64,000 bases of DNA from Hassallia sp050875635 (GTDB lineage: Bacteria > Cyanobacteriota > Cyanobacteriia > Cyanobacteriales > Nostocaceae): NCBI RefSeq assembly GCF_050875635.1, contig NZ_JBPAOH010000007.1:48644-112643 (forward strand), given 5' to 3'. Shown here piece by piece: positions 24,919 to 34,438 of this stretch. The notes under the pieces were generated by a model. The model was not told where the DNA came from. It ran no database searches and worked only from the letters and a program-made list of their open reading frames with translations. Numbering within the stretch: position 1 is the first letter of the stretch; each line of letters begins with the position of its first letter. The translations under genes were made by a program, and so were the position numbers.

Positions 24919-27900
24919 ATGGAAGAAATTAAACGCAGTCTGGCAGTAGTTATTGGTATTAATGAATACGGCAATGGCATTCCGGCACTAAAAACCGCCG
25001 TCAATGATGCCGAAAAAATCGCTGCGACTTTAGCAACCAAATACGAATACCAAGTTTTGCTGCTGTTAGATAGCGATGCCAACAGCGACAAATTCAAAAG
25101 CCTATTAACTGCCTTTGAACAACAAAAGCTACCTTTAGCAGATAATAGCCAAATTCAAATTCAAGAAACTGACCGAGTATTATTCTACTTTGCCGGACAC
25201 GGTATCGCCTTAGATGCATTAGATAGCGCCGATGGTCCAACAGGCTTTCTTGTTCCTCAAGATGCACGCATGGATAATGACAGTAGTATGCTGCCCATGA
25301 AGCGACTGCACGATGCTTTAATTAAACTACCATGCCGTCATATATTAATTATCCTAGATTGTTGTTTTGCAGGCGCATTTCGTTGGGCAGGTAACAGAGA
25401 TGCCGTGCGTCAAAATAAAGTATATCGCGAACGTTACGATCGCTTTATCTCTAGTTGCGCCCAGCAAGTAATCACCTCCGCCGGCGATGATGAAAAAGCT
25501 GCCGATTCGTTGTATCGATTTGGACAACGCAACGAAGATTCGGGAAACTCCCCTTTTGCAGAATTACTTTTAAAAGCGCTTTGTGGAGAAGCAGATTTTA
25601 GCAAAGACGGCGTAATCACAGCTACGGAAATCTACGTATATATACATGGAGAATTGGGCAATACAAGCGTCAAGCAAACCCCAGGATTCTGTCAACTCAT
25701 ACGTCACGACAAAGGCGAGTATATCTTTCCCGTTCCTGGGTTTGACCCGAATAAGTTAGCACCAGCACCCGCACTCGATGAAAATACCAATCCTTACAGA
25801 GGATTGAAATCGTATGAAGAAAAAGATAGCAGCCTCTTTTTTGGCAGAAAAGCCTTAATCGAAAAATTGCAAGCATTCATCATCAACCAACCGTTAACAG
25901 TGGTGCTGGGTGCTTCCGGTTCCGGAAAATCCAGCTTGGTGAAAGCCGGATTAATTACGCATCTTAAAGGGACTGGGGACTGGGGACTAGGGACTAGGGG
26001 ATTAGGAGAGAAGAGGACAGATATCTATACAAAACTCTCCACGTCTTCCTCTCAATCCCTAGTCCCTAATCCCCAGTCCCTAGTCCCTAGTCCCCAAGAA
26101 TGGCGGATTCTCGCTCCCATTCGTCCGGGAGAGTCTCCATTTAAAGCTTTGAATAATGCACTTGCACAAGAAAAACTACCAACTTTCGTTCAGCCTAAGC
26201 AGCAATTTGAAGAAGAATTACAGACTCTTTATCAAAGTATCAAAGCTTGGACTGAAGCTAATGAAAATGCTAAATTACTTGTCGTAATTGACCAGTTTGA
26301 AGAATTAGTAACTGTGACTAAAAATGAAGATGAGCGCTTAAAGTTTTTGAGCGAGTTAGCAAGGGCTATAAAAGCTTTTCCCGAACAGTTACGCATTGTG
26401 GTGACGTTACGAAATGACTTTGAACCGCAATTTCGCGACACACCTTTAGAAGCTTATTGGACAGCGGCAAGATTTATCGTGCCAGTCATGTCACGCTTGG
26501 AATTGCGCGATTGTATTGTCGAACCAGCCACCGCTAGGGTAATGTTTTTTGAACCGCCAACTTTAGTAGACCAAATAATTGATGAAGTAGCACAAATGCC
26601 CGGAGCGTTGCCGCTACTTTCTTTTACATTAAGTGAACTATATTTAAAATATATTAAAAGTGCCAGAGAGGGCAAAAGAAACAATCGGGCAATTACTCAA
26701 GCCGATTATGAAGAATTAGGTGGAGTGACGCGCAGTCTCACTCAACGAGCAGACAGTGAATATGATGAATTAATTAAACTTGATTCTGCTTATGCTCAAA
26801 TTATTAAACACGTCATGTTACGGATGGTGGCTATAGGTGGTGGTGATTTGGCACGCCGGCGAGTATTGCTGACAGAATTGGAATATCCCAAAGCAGAAAA
26901 TACGCGGGTAAAGTTAGTAATTGAGCGTTTTCTGGCAGCACGTTTGTTAGTAGGAGGACAAGATACTGAAGGTAACAGTTATGTAGAACCGGCTCATGAT
27001 GTCTTAGTGCGGGGATGGCAAAAATTACTGACTTGGAAAGACCAAGAATTAGGTTCGTTGCTGCTGCAACGCGAACTAACACCGACTGCGAATAAATGGA
27101 CAACTCAAAGACGAGATAAACAAGCGGTTGGTTTGTTGTGGAATAACGATCCGCGTTTACCGTTGGTTAAGCAGATATCTGAGTCTGATAAAAGTTGGCT
27201 GAATTCTATAGAGTTGGAGTTTGTTCAACGCAGCATCACAAGAAGACGAAACAATCGGCGTCGGACAGTTGGTATTGTGAGTGGAGTTATTGCCTCACTG
27301 ACTGGATTAACGATTTTTGCTTTGGTTCAACTTCAGTTGTCGCTGTTACGGGAAAAAGCCGCATTAGCAGAAAATAGGCTACCTGTCAACCCTGTAGATG
27401 GACTAGTTTTAGCGATTCAGACTGCTGGTGAAAATCGTTCATTGTTACCCTGGGACATACTTAACCCAGTGAAATCTAGTTTACTTCATGCAGTGCAAGC
27501 TACTAAAGAGCGAGATCAGTTGACAGGTCATAGCGATCGCGTCACTTCTGTAGCTTTTAGTCCCGATGGGCGCTACATCGTCAGCGGTAGCGAAGACAAC
27601 ACAGTGCGTTTGTGGGATATGTCCGGTAAACCAATCGGCAAATTATTTACAGGTCATGCAAAACCGATTACATCTGTAGCATTTAGTCCCGATGGGCGCT
27701 ACATCGTCAGTGGTAGCGAAGACAACACAGTGCGTTTGTGGGATATGTCTGGTAAACAGATTGGGCAACCATTTACAGGTCATACAAAACCGATCCAATC
27801 TGTAGCTTTTAGTCCAAATGGACGCTACATTCTCAGTGGTAGTGAAGACAACACGCTGCGTTTGTGGGATATATCTGGTAAACCAATCGGCAAAGCGTTT

Positions 27901-29385
27901 GTCGGTCATACAAAACCTGTCTGGTCTGTAGCATTTAGTCCGGATGGAAAATACATCGTCAGTGGTAGTAGGGATAAGACAGTACGTTTGTGGGATATTT
28001 CCGGAAATCCTGTAGGGAAACCGTTTGCAGGTCATACAGATTCTGTGTGGTCTGTAGCTTTTAGTCCAGATGGACTAACAATCGTTAGTGGTAGCGAAGA
28101 CAGAACAATACGCTTGTGGGATATTTCTGGCAAACCAGTAGGACAACCATTCCCAGGTAATAGAAGTGCTGTTTTATCTGTTCGCTTTAGTCCCGATGGG
28201 CTGTATATAGTTAGTGCCGGTTTTGACAGGATAGTGCGGTTGTGGGATCTATCCGGCAATCTGATTGGAGAACCGCTTAAAGGTCATAAAAATCCGGTTT
28301 CATCTGTAGCCTTTAGTCGAGATGGGCGATATATTGTCAGCGGTAGTGGCGATCGCACAATCCGCTTGTGGGACATTAGCAATAAAATCGGGCAACCGTT
28401 GCTAGGTCATACAAGTAATGTCGCATCTGTGGCTTTTAGTCCTTCGGGGCATTATATCGTCAGTGGTAGTCTCGATAAGACACTGCGCTTGTGGGATATT
28501 TCTGGTAAGTCGATTGGGCAACCATTTTTAGGTCATAAAAATCCGGTTACATCTGTAGCTTTTAGTCCAGATGGACTAACAATCCTCAGTGGTAGCGAGG
28601 ACAAGACACTGCGCTTGTGGGATATTAAAGGTAATTCGATTGGACAACCATTTACAGGTCATACAGGTAAAGTCTATTCTGTAGCTTTTAGTCCTTCGGG
28701 GCGTTACATCGTCAGTGGTAGCGAGGACAAGACACTGCGCTTGTGGGATATTAAAGGTAATTCAATTGGACAACCTTTTACAGGTCATACACAGCCTATA
28801 TTTTCTGTTGCCTTCAGTCCCAATAGTAAGATGATTGTTAGTGGCGGTGACGACAGAATGGTGCGCTTGTGGGATCTTTCTGGTAAAGCGATCGCCCAAC
28901 CATTCCAAGGTCATGAGGGTTCGATTTCATCTGTGGCTTTTAGTCCTTCGGGGCGTTATATCCTCAGCGCCAGTTACGACAGGACAATGCGCTTGTGGGA
29001 TCTTTCTGGTAAATTAATTAGACAACCGTTTCAAGGTCATGAGTTTGGTGTGACATCTGCCGTTATCAGTCGCGATGGGCGCTACATTGTTAGTGGTAGT
29101 CAGGACAAGAATGTGCGCTTGTGGAACTTTTCTGACAGCAATATTGGGCTAAACTTTCAAGGTCATACAAATAATGTCACATCTGTTGCCATCAGTCCTG
29201 ATGGACGCTACATCGTTAGTGGTAGTCGAGACAAAACACTACGCTTGTGGCAAACTCGATGGGAAGATTGGTTAGAAGTTGCCTGCAACAACTTGCAAAA
29301 TCATCCTGTGTTGCAAAACCCCCAGACAGATGAGGCTAAGAAAGCGAAAGATACTTGTGAAAAATATGTTTGGCATGATAAATAA
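24919..29385 (+). CDS. caspase - STAND NTPase - membrane helix - WD40 protein (B)
   Basis: 1488 aa, the same chassis as A. Caspase: His94 (FYFAGHG), Cys149 (ILDCCFAG), ADFSKDGVITATE loop. STAND: Walker A GASGSGKSSLVKAG (331-344), Walker B LLVVIDQFEEL, VTLRNDFEPQF. About 42 extra residues (351-392; Gly/Trp-rich then Ser/Pro-rich) interrupt the STAND domain and come from a repeat island. The membrane helix is at about 781-802. Then 14 WD40 repeats of roughly 42 aa with very uniform sequence (SVAFSPDGRYIVSGSEDNTVRLWD). The C-terminal tail ends in a pair of Cys residues. A signalling protease sensor is inferred; the ligand is unknown. Confidence 0.9.
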   Translation: MEEIKRSLAVVIGINEYGNGIPALKTAVNDAEKIAATLATKYEYQVLLLLDSDANSDKFKSLLTAFEQQKLPLADNSQIQIQETDRVLFYFAGHGIALDALDSADGPTGFLVPQDARMDNDSSMLPMKRLHDALIKLPCRHILIILDCCFAGAFRWAGNRDAVRQNKVYRERYDRFISSCAQQVITSAGDDEKAADSLYRFGQRNEDSGNSPFAELLLKALCGEADFSKDGVITATEIYVYIHGELGNTSVKQTPGFCQLIRHDKGEYIFPVPGFDPNKLAPAPALDENTNPYRGLKSYEEKDSSLFFGRKALIEKLQAFIINQPLTVVLGASGSGKSSLVKAGLITHLKGTGDWGLGTRGLGEKRTDIYTKLSTSSSQSLVPNPQSLVPSPQEWRILAPIRPGESPFKALNNALAQEKLPTFVQPKQQFEEELQTLYQSIKAWTEANENAKLLVVIDQFEELVTVTKNEDERLKFLSELARAIKAFPEQLRIVVTLRNDFEPQFRDTPLEAYWTAARFIVPVMSRLELRDCIVEPATARVMFFEPPTLVDQIIDEVAQMPGALPLLSFTLSELYLKYIKSAREGKRNNRAITQADYEELGGVTRSLTQRADSEYDELIKLDSAYAQIIKHVMLRMVAIGGGDLARRRVLLTELEYPKAENTRVKLVIERFLAARLLVGGQDTEGNSYVEPAHDVLVRGWQKLLTWKDQELGSLLLQRELTPTANKWTTQRRDKQAVGLLWNNDPRLPLVKQISESDKSWLNSIELEFVQRSITRRRNNRRRTVGIVSGVIASLTGLTIFALVQLQLSLLREKAALAENRLPVNPVDGLVLAIQTAGENRSLLPWDILNPVKSSLLHAVQATKERDQLTGHSDRVTSVAFSPDGRYIVSGSEDNTVRLWDMSGKPIGKLFTGHAKPITSVAFSPDGRYIVSGSEDNTVRLWDMSGKQIGQPFTGHTKPIQSVAFSPNGRYILSGSEDNTLRLWDISGKPIGKAFVGHTKPVWSVAFSPDGKYIVSGSRDKTVRLWDISGNPVGKPFAGHTDSVWSVAFSPDGLTIVSGSEDRTIRLWDISGKPVGQPFPGNRSAVLSVRFSPDGLYIVSAGFDRIVRLWDLSGNLIGEPLKGHKNPVSSVAFSRDGRYIVSGSGDRTIRLWDISNKIGQPLLGHTSNVASVAFSPSGHYIVSGSLDKTLRLWDISGKSIGQPFLGHKNPVTSVAFSPDGLTILSGSEDKTLRLWDIKGNSIGQPFTGHTGKVYSVAFSPSGRYIVSGSEDKTLRLWDIKGNSIGQPFTGHTQPIFSVAFSPNSKMIVSGGDDRMVRLWDLSGKAIAQPFQGHEGSISSVAFSPSGRYILSASYDRTMRLWDLSGKLIRQPFQGHEFGVTSAVISRDGRYIVSGSQDKNVRLWNFSDSNIGLNFQGHTNNVTSVAISPDGRYIVSGSRDKTLRLWQTRWEDWLEVACNNLQNHPVLQNPQTDEAKKAKDTCEKYVWHDK
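25969..26094. repeat. in-frame fold-back repeat insertion in STAND domain of protein B
   Basis: GGGACTGGGGACTAGG-type units on the left are complementary to AGTCCCTAGTCCCTAATCCC-type units on the right, with a unique core between. Paralogue A has no counterpart (its LKNSGQWRI joins directly), so this is an insertion of about 126 bp that keeps the frame. Confidence 0.85.
27529..29262 (+). repeat. 14 tandem WD40 units (about 126 bp each), highly homogenised
   Basis: Fourteen repeats within protein B. Units 1 and 2, and units 9 and 10, are nearly identical at DNA level (for example CCCGATGGGCGCTACATCGT and the AGCGAAGACAACACAGTGCG block recur exactly), pointing to recent duplication or gene conversion. 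Confidence 0.85.
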
Positions 29386-30033
29386 TATCGTGTCCGGCTG
29401 AATGTCAATTTATCAAAACGATTCACGACAAACACTGTTTAGTCGATCGCATGACAGATAGCGATCGCACAACCAGCGACAGAATTGCGATCGCCCTACC
29501 GAAAAACACCCATCAGTGGATATACTTGTTAATTGTCAGGGTCATCTACCTCTCAAAACCAGGAATATCTTAGCTAGGGGCATCTGCCTTTCTTGTACCG
29601 CCTCCGGTGACTATTCCCCTAAGTAACGGGCACTAAAAAGTGTTAACCTATTTTTGTCATGTTTTATGATAGCGTTTGTCATGTTTTCATGTCAAGGTAG
29701 GGGAAACCCCTACCCTTAAATGTTCGCTAGCAACTATATTGACTTTTGGAAACGTTTGACTTGCCCCGGTGGGGTACTGGGGCTTTTATTAAGAAGACAT
29801 TGATTTTAGCATCAATTTGTATATAAGAATCCGACTTTATTTTTGAAAAAATTTAAGTATATGTAGGGTGTGGAGCGCGTAAAGCCTACGGCATAGCTTC
29901 GCTTACCGCGCCCCTTGTCCGCTCTGCGGAAGCTAACCCACCGTCTGTGATGTCTCGGTGCGTTAGGACGAATGTCCTAACACACCCTACTACGTATACT
30001 ACGCACCTGAAGGAGTGCGTAACCCCTATACTG
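29386..30033. other. 648-bp gap with two hairpins and an ACACCCTAC-type repeat
   Basis: HIP1-rich start (29450-29500). A hairpin GTAGGGG-AAA-CCCCTAC at 29697-29713 and a GCCCC...GGGGC hairpin with TTTTA at 29763-29788 look like terminators. From 29862 to 29991 a larger inverted repeat begins GTAGGGTGTGGAGCGCG and ends AACACACCCTAC, a dispersed-repeat layout. No gene. Confidence 0.6.
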
Positions 30034-31233
30034 TTAACTCGATAAAGCGTTAACAAACGTATCTTTCAAGATACCCCGCAAGAAAAAGTTGCTTTGACCA
30101 ATTGGTGAATTTACAAACACCACAAGTTCCATATCATTTGGCAAAAAGTAAGCAACACATTGTTCTGTTTTACCGTCACCATTACCCCAATAACCGTTTT
30201 TGCTATAAATCGTACCTGCTGGTGTATTAGCAACTTCATCGATACCAAAGTAATTGTCAAGTATATATTGTGCTTTTTGAGGAGCAATAATCGTGTTTCT
30301 GCGCCGCACATGATCCATGACATTCAGTAGTTCCTTAGTTGATAACCTCCAACCAGCACCACCTGCAACAGAGGCTAGATCGCCAGAATCCCATCCTTTG
30401 TTATTGTTATGTGGGAACTGATAAGCCAGTGCATTCTTCGTACTCGAAATAGGCTTGAAGTCAACGTTATTGACACCAGCAGGTGTAAATACGTTAGCTT
30501 GCATATAGCTTTTATAGTAGGAAAGAGTGACTGCATCCCAATACACATCTTGAGAAGAGGATGTGGGAAATTGTGCATCTTTGCTAAGATTGCCATTGAT
30601 AATTGGAATGAGAATGCGGCATAAGCCAAAGTTCATATTCTCATAATCATAAGAACCTACCTGTGTTACCCCAGCTGCCACCTTACTTTTCATAAACGTA
30701 TAATCGGAGGCAGAACCACCTGTACTGAATCCCGATCTATGTGTCAACAAGTGCCGAAAGGTGATCTTGTCGATATTATTACCTTTACTCCAGTAAGTTG
30801 GTAAATAGTTAATAATCTTACTATCGTAAGAAATATTCTTGCTATCTAAAACTTTGACCAAGCCAACCGCTGTGAGAAATTTACTGACACTGGCAACGTG
30901 CATACGTGTATCTTCACTCCAACCTTGCCTGAGATCGGCAGGAGTCTGTGCCCAGTTCCAAATCAAATTATAAATGAGGTTGCCGTTTTGCCGCAGTTCA
31001 AACATGTATCCAGTTACAGAGTCTTTTAAAGTATTGTGGATAGCCTTGCCAAAAGCATCTACATTCAATTTAGGAGGGATAGCAAATTGTCTAGTGACAA
31101 CGGGAATGTCATATCTGACTTGTTTTGATTCATCAACCTCTTCTATCTGAATGTTTTTTACGTGTTCTGGTGCAATGACATGTGCTGCGATTTCAGCTTC
31201 TGTTAGTTCGGCGGGAAGATTGGCAATTTTCAT
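30034..31233 (-). CDS. beta-lactamase-fold serine hydrolase
   Basis: 399 aa, related to class C beta-lactamases, DD-peptidases and esterases. The SxxK motif is Ser115-Val-Ser-Lys118 (HVASVSKFL); the second motif is Tyr197-Glu-Asn199 (YDYENMNFGL); ITFRHLLTHRSGFSTGG is the usual block between them. No signal peptide is visible, since the N-terminus is charged (MKIANLPAELTEAEIAAHVI), so it may be cytoplasmic, which is unusual for this fold. It is the only minus-strand gene inside the caspase island and is divergent from the third caspase-STAND gene. Substrate unknown. Confidence 0.85.
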   Translation of the reverse strand: MKIANLPAELTEAEIAAHVIAPEHVKNIQIEEVDESKQVRYDIPVVTRQFAIPPKLNVDAFGKAIHNTLKDSVTGYMFELRQNGNLIYNLIWNWAQTPADLRQGWSEDTRMHVASVSKFLTAVGLVKVLDSKNISYDSKIINYLPTYWSKGNNIDKITFRHLLTHRSGFSTGGSASDYTFMKSKVAAGVTQVGSYDYENMNFGLCRILIPIINGNLSKDAQFPTSSSQDVYWDAVTLSYYKSYMQANVFTPAGVNNVDFKPISSTKNALAYQFPHNNNKGWDSGDLASVAGGAGWRLSTKELLNVMDHVRRRNTIIAPQKAQYILDNYFGIDEVANTPAGTIYSKNGYWGNGDGKTEQCVAYFLPNDMELVVFVNSPIGQSNFFLRGILKDTFVNALSS

Positions 31234-31654
31234 GGTTTTTTTCTCTCTTAAAAAAAGTGACTAGTTTGTGCTTTTCAACTCTTGCGTACCAAGTGGAAGT
31301 TTCTTAACAAGTAAGCGTTCAACTGGACGCTTACTCGTTAATTGTTTGAGTTGAGAACTGACTGATTCGATGTTTTTAAGATTAAATGGCGATCGGGAAG
31401 AACTAGGGAAGAAAATTTAATTTCCAAAAATATCAGCGAACACCTAAGCTCGACTTGATGAAATTAAGCCGCATCAACAGCGATAATGCCAAGTATTGTT
31501 ACATCTTGCCGATATCTGCCTTACATGTGCATAACTTGATTTGGCTCATACCTAAAACAATATATAAGGCAAGCAATACTTGCTGAACTTTCGTTCAGTT
31601 AATAAGGTATAACTTACCGCTGCATATATTAAAACTTTTGTCAAGATTGCATGT
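31234..31654. other. 421-bp divergent promoter region
   Basis: Gap between the divergently transcribed serine hydrolase and the third caspase-STAND gene. It contains the spaced repeat AAGTGGAAGTTTCTTAACAA / AAGCGTTCAACTGG... and TATATAAGGCAAGC near 31561, but no motif I can assign. Promoters for both genes are expected here. Confidence 0.4.
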
Positions 31655-34249
31655 ATGGCAGAAATTAAACGAAGTCTAGCAGTAGTTATCGGCATCGATC
31701 AATACAGCAATGGCATCCCGGCACTGCAAACTGCTGTCAATGATGCTGAAGAAATCGCCGCTACTTTAAAGAGCAAATACGAATACCAAGTTCTGCTGCT
31801 GTTAAATGGCGATGCTAATAACAATAAATTCAACAGTCTATTGACGGCTCTTGAACAACACAAACTATTTTTACCTGACGGCAGCCAAATCGAAATTGAA
31901 GAAACTGATAGACTATTTTTCTATTTTGCTGGACATGGCATCCTAGATGGAATAGATAACGCCGATAGTCCTGCGGGTTTTCTTGTACCTCAAGATGCAC
32001 GTTTGGGTAACAACAGCACTTGGTTATCGATGAAGCGACTGCACGATGCTTTGCAAAAACTGCCATGTCGTCATTTGTTGATTATCCTCGACTGCTGCTT
32101 TGCAGGAGCATTTCGTTGGGCAGGTGACAGAGAAGCGGTGCGGCAAAATATACATTATCGCGAACGCTACGATCGCTTTATCTCTAGTTGTGCCCAGCAG
32201 GTAATTACCTCTGCAAGCGATGATGAAAAAGCTGCCGATTACCTATATCCTTTTGGACAACGCAGCGAGCATGAGGGACATTCTCCCTTTGCTGAGTTTC
32301 TCCTCAAAGCACTTAGAGGAGATGTTGACTTGAGTCAAGACGGTCTACTTACAGCAACAGAACTTTTTGTGTATTTACAGAGCGAGTTCTATAAGATAAA
32401 CGCAAAACAAACCCCTAACTTGCGTCACCTTAAACACCATGATGATGGTGATTACATCTTTCCCATTCCTAGTTTTGACCGCAATCATTTAGCCCCAGCA
32501 CCTGCAATTTCCAAAAATACTAATCCTTATCGGGGTTTAAAATCTTTTGAAGAAGAACACAGTCAGCTATTTTTCGGCAGAAAAAAATTAATTTCCAAGC
32601 TGGCAGAATTTATGAGCGATCGCCCCTTGACGGTAGTGCTGGGTGCTTCTGGTTCGGGAAAATCTAGTTTGGTAAAAGCCGGATTAATTCCATATTTAAA
32701 GTTGGGCATGGGGCATCGGGCATGGGGCATTGGGCATGGGGCATCGGGCATTGGGCATGGGGCATCGGGGAGGCAGTGCGTTGGACGGGTTTCCCGGCTT
32801 GAAGCACCTGCCGTCATCGGGCATGGGGCATCTTTTTATTCCCATTGCCCATTGCCCATTGCCCAATTCCCAATTCCCCAAGAATGGCGCATTTTGGCTC
32901 CGGTGCGTCCGGGAGAATCGCCTTTTGTGGCTTTAAACAAAACGCTGATCAAGGAAAATTTGCCAACTTTTGCGGAACCAAGCCAAGCTTTTGAGCAAGA
33001 ATTACTGAATTTGTATCAGAGTGTAAGTGAATGGTCTGATTTGAATCCTCAGGCAAAATTATTATTGGTAATTGACGAGTTTGAAGAATTAGTTACCGTT
33101 TGCCAAGATGAAACTGAAAGTCAAAAATTATTTGAAGGATTGGCAAGAGCAATAAAAGCTTTTCCTGAGCAGTTAAGAATTGTGGTGACACTCAGAAATG
33201 ACTTTGAACCACAATTTCGCAATACACCTTTAGAACCTTACTGGGAATCGGGACGATTTGTGATGCCAAAGATATCGCGTCAAGAATTGCGATCGTGCAT
33301 TGTCGAACCAGCCGCTGCCAAGGTAATGTATTTTGAGCCGCCAAGTTTAGTAGAGGAAGTAATTGATGAAGTGGCACAGATGCCGGGAGCTTTACCACTA
33401 CTTTCTTTTACTTTGAGTGAACTGTATCTGAAATATATTCAGAGTGTCAAAGAAGGTAAAAGAAATAATCGGGCAATTACTCAATCTGATTATGCAGAAT
33501 TAGGGGGAGTGACGCGCAGTCTGACTAAAAGAGCAGACTTTGAATATGACGAGTTAGTTAAACTTGACCCCGCTTACTCCCAAACTATCAAGCACGTAAT
33601 GCTGCGGATGGTAGCGGTGGGTAGCAGCGATTTGACACGCAGACGGGTGCTATGCAAGGAACTGGAATATCCACAAGCCGAAAATACACGGGTAAAGTTG
33701 GTGATTTCGCGCTTTGTGGCGGCGCGGTTGTTGGTGAAAGGACGCGATATAGAGAATAATGAATATGTTGAGCCGGCTCATGATGCTTTAATCCGGGAAT
33801 GGCAAAAGCTGCTGAACTGGAAAAAACAAGAGTTAAGTTCTTTAGTATTGCAAACAGAGTTAAGACCAACTGCAAATAAATGGGCAACCCAAAAACACGA
33901 TAAAAAGGCTGTTGGTCTTTTATGGAATGACGATCCTCGCTTGCCGTTAGTACAGCAATTACTTAAGTCTGATATTGGCTGGTTGAATTTAACAGAGTTG
34001 GAGTTTGTCAAGCGTAGCATCCAAAAAAGACGCAACAAGCACTTAAAGGCGATCGCTATGATTAGTGCAGTGATGATATTGCTATCGCAACTTACCGCTT
34101 TTGGGTTTATTCAACTTCGTTTTTCGATTGTCAATAACAGTGTAGAGGAAATTAGGCAATCTTCTTTGCAGTCTACATGTTCCCAATTACACAATTTTAC
34201 TACGCAAATATCGCCAACAACAGAGGCAAATATAGCTGAAGATAAATGA
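31655..34249 (+). CDS. caspase - STAND NTPase - membrane helix protein lacking WD40 (C)
   Basis: 864 aa. Caspase: His94 (FYFAGHG), Cys148 (ILDCCFAG), VDLSQDGLLTATE loop. STAND: Walker A GASGSGKSSLVKAG (330-343), Walker B LLLVIDEFEEL (Glu where A and B have Gln), VTLRNDFEPQF. About 60 inserted residues (350-409) come from a heptanucleotide repeat island, at the same place as the insertion in B. The membrane helix is at about 797-822 and the protein ends some 40 residues later without WD40 repeats. The following 190 bp show no WD40 remnant. It may be a sensor-less adaptor or executioner working with A or B, or a truncated paralogue. Confidence 0.88.
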   Translation: MAEIKRSLAVVIGIDQYSNGIPALQTAVNDAEEIAATLKSKYEYQVLLLLNGDANNNKFNSLLTALEQHKLFLPDGSQIEIEETDRLFFYFAGHGILDGIDNADSPAGFLVPQDARLGNNSTWLSMKRLHDALQKLPCRHLLIILDCCFAGAFRWAGDREAVRQNIHYRERYDRFISSCAQQVITSASDDEKAADYLYPFGQRSEHEGHSPFAEFLLKALRGDVDLSQDGLLTATELFVYLQSEFYKINAKQTPNLRHLKHHDDGDYIFPIPSFDRNHLAPAPAISKNTNPYRGLKSFEEEHSQLFFGRKKLISKLAEFMSDRPLTVVLGASGSGKSSLVKAGLIPYLKLGMGHRAWGIGHGASGIGHGASGRQCVGRVSRLEAPAVIGHGASFYSHCPLPIAQFPIPQEWRILAPVRPGESPFVALNKTLIKENLPTFAEPSQAFEQELLNLYQSVSEWSDLNPQAKLLLVIDEFEELVTVCQDETESQKLFEGLARAIKAFPEQLRIVVTLRNDFEPQFRNTPLEPYWESGRFVMPKISRQELRSCIVEPAAAKVMYFEPPSLVEEVIDEVAQMPGALPLLSFTLSELYLKYIQSVKEGKRNNRAITQSDYAELGGVTRSLTKRADFEYDELVKLDPAYSQTIKHVMLRMVAVGSSDLTRRRVLCKELEYPQAENTRVKLVISRFVAARLLVKGRDIENNEYVEPAHDALIREWQKLLNWKKQELSSLVLQTELRPTANKWATQKHDKKAVGLLWNDDPRLPLVQQLLKSDIGWLNLTELEFVKRSIQKRRNKHLKAIAMISAVMILLSQLTAFGFIQLRFSIVNNSVEEIRQSSLQSTCSQLHNFTTQISPTTEANIAEDK
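32702..32880. repeat. in-frame heptamer-repeat insertion in STAND domain of protein C
   Basis: GGGCATGGGGCATCGGGCAT units, then a core GGGGAGGCAGTGCGTTG ... TTGAAGCACCTGCCGTCAT, then CCCATTGCCCATTGCCCA units. The core ends match the intergenic island at 38976-39172, showing one repeat family in both places. No frame is broken. Confidence 0.88.
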
Positions 34250-34438
34250 TTTCCACTCCGAGAGCGATGCTGCCAATAAAGAGCCATTTAGACAAAAAAC
34301 TTGAGAAAATGTTTTTTAATCACTTTAAGTTATAAATCTGAATAAAAATAATGTTTGATTTAATCTATGAGCTTACTTTAAAGTGAAAACTATGCACTTT
34401 ACTGATGGCTTCTGTAAAAGCAAAGCCACAAAATTAAA

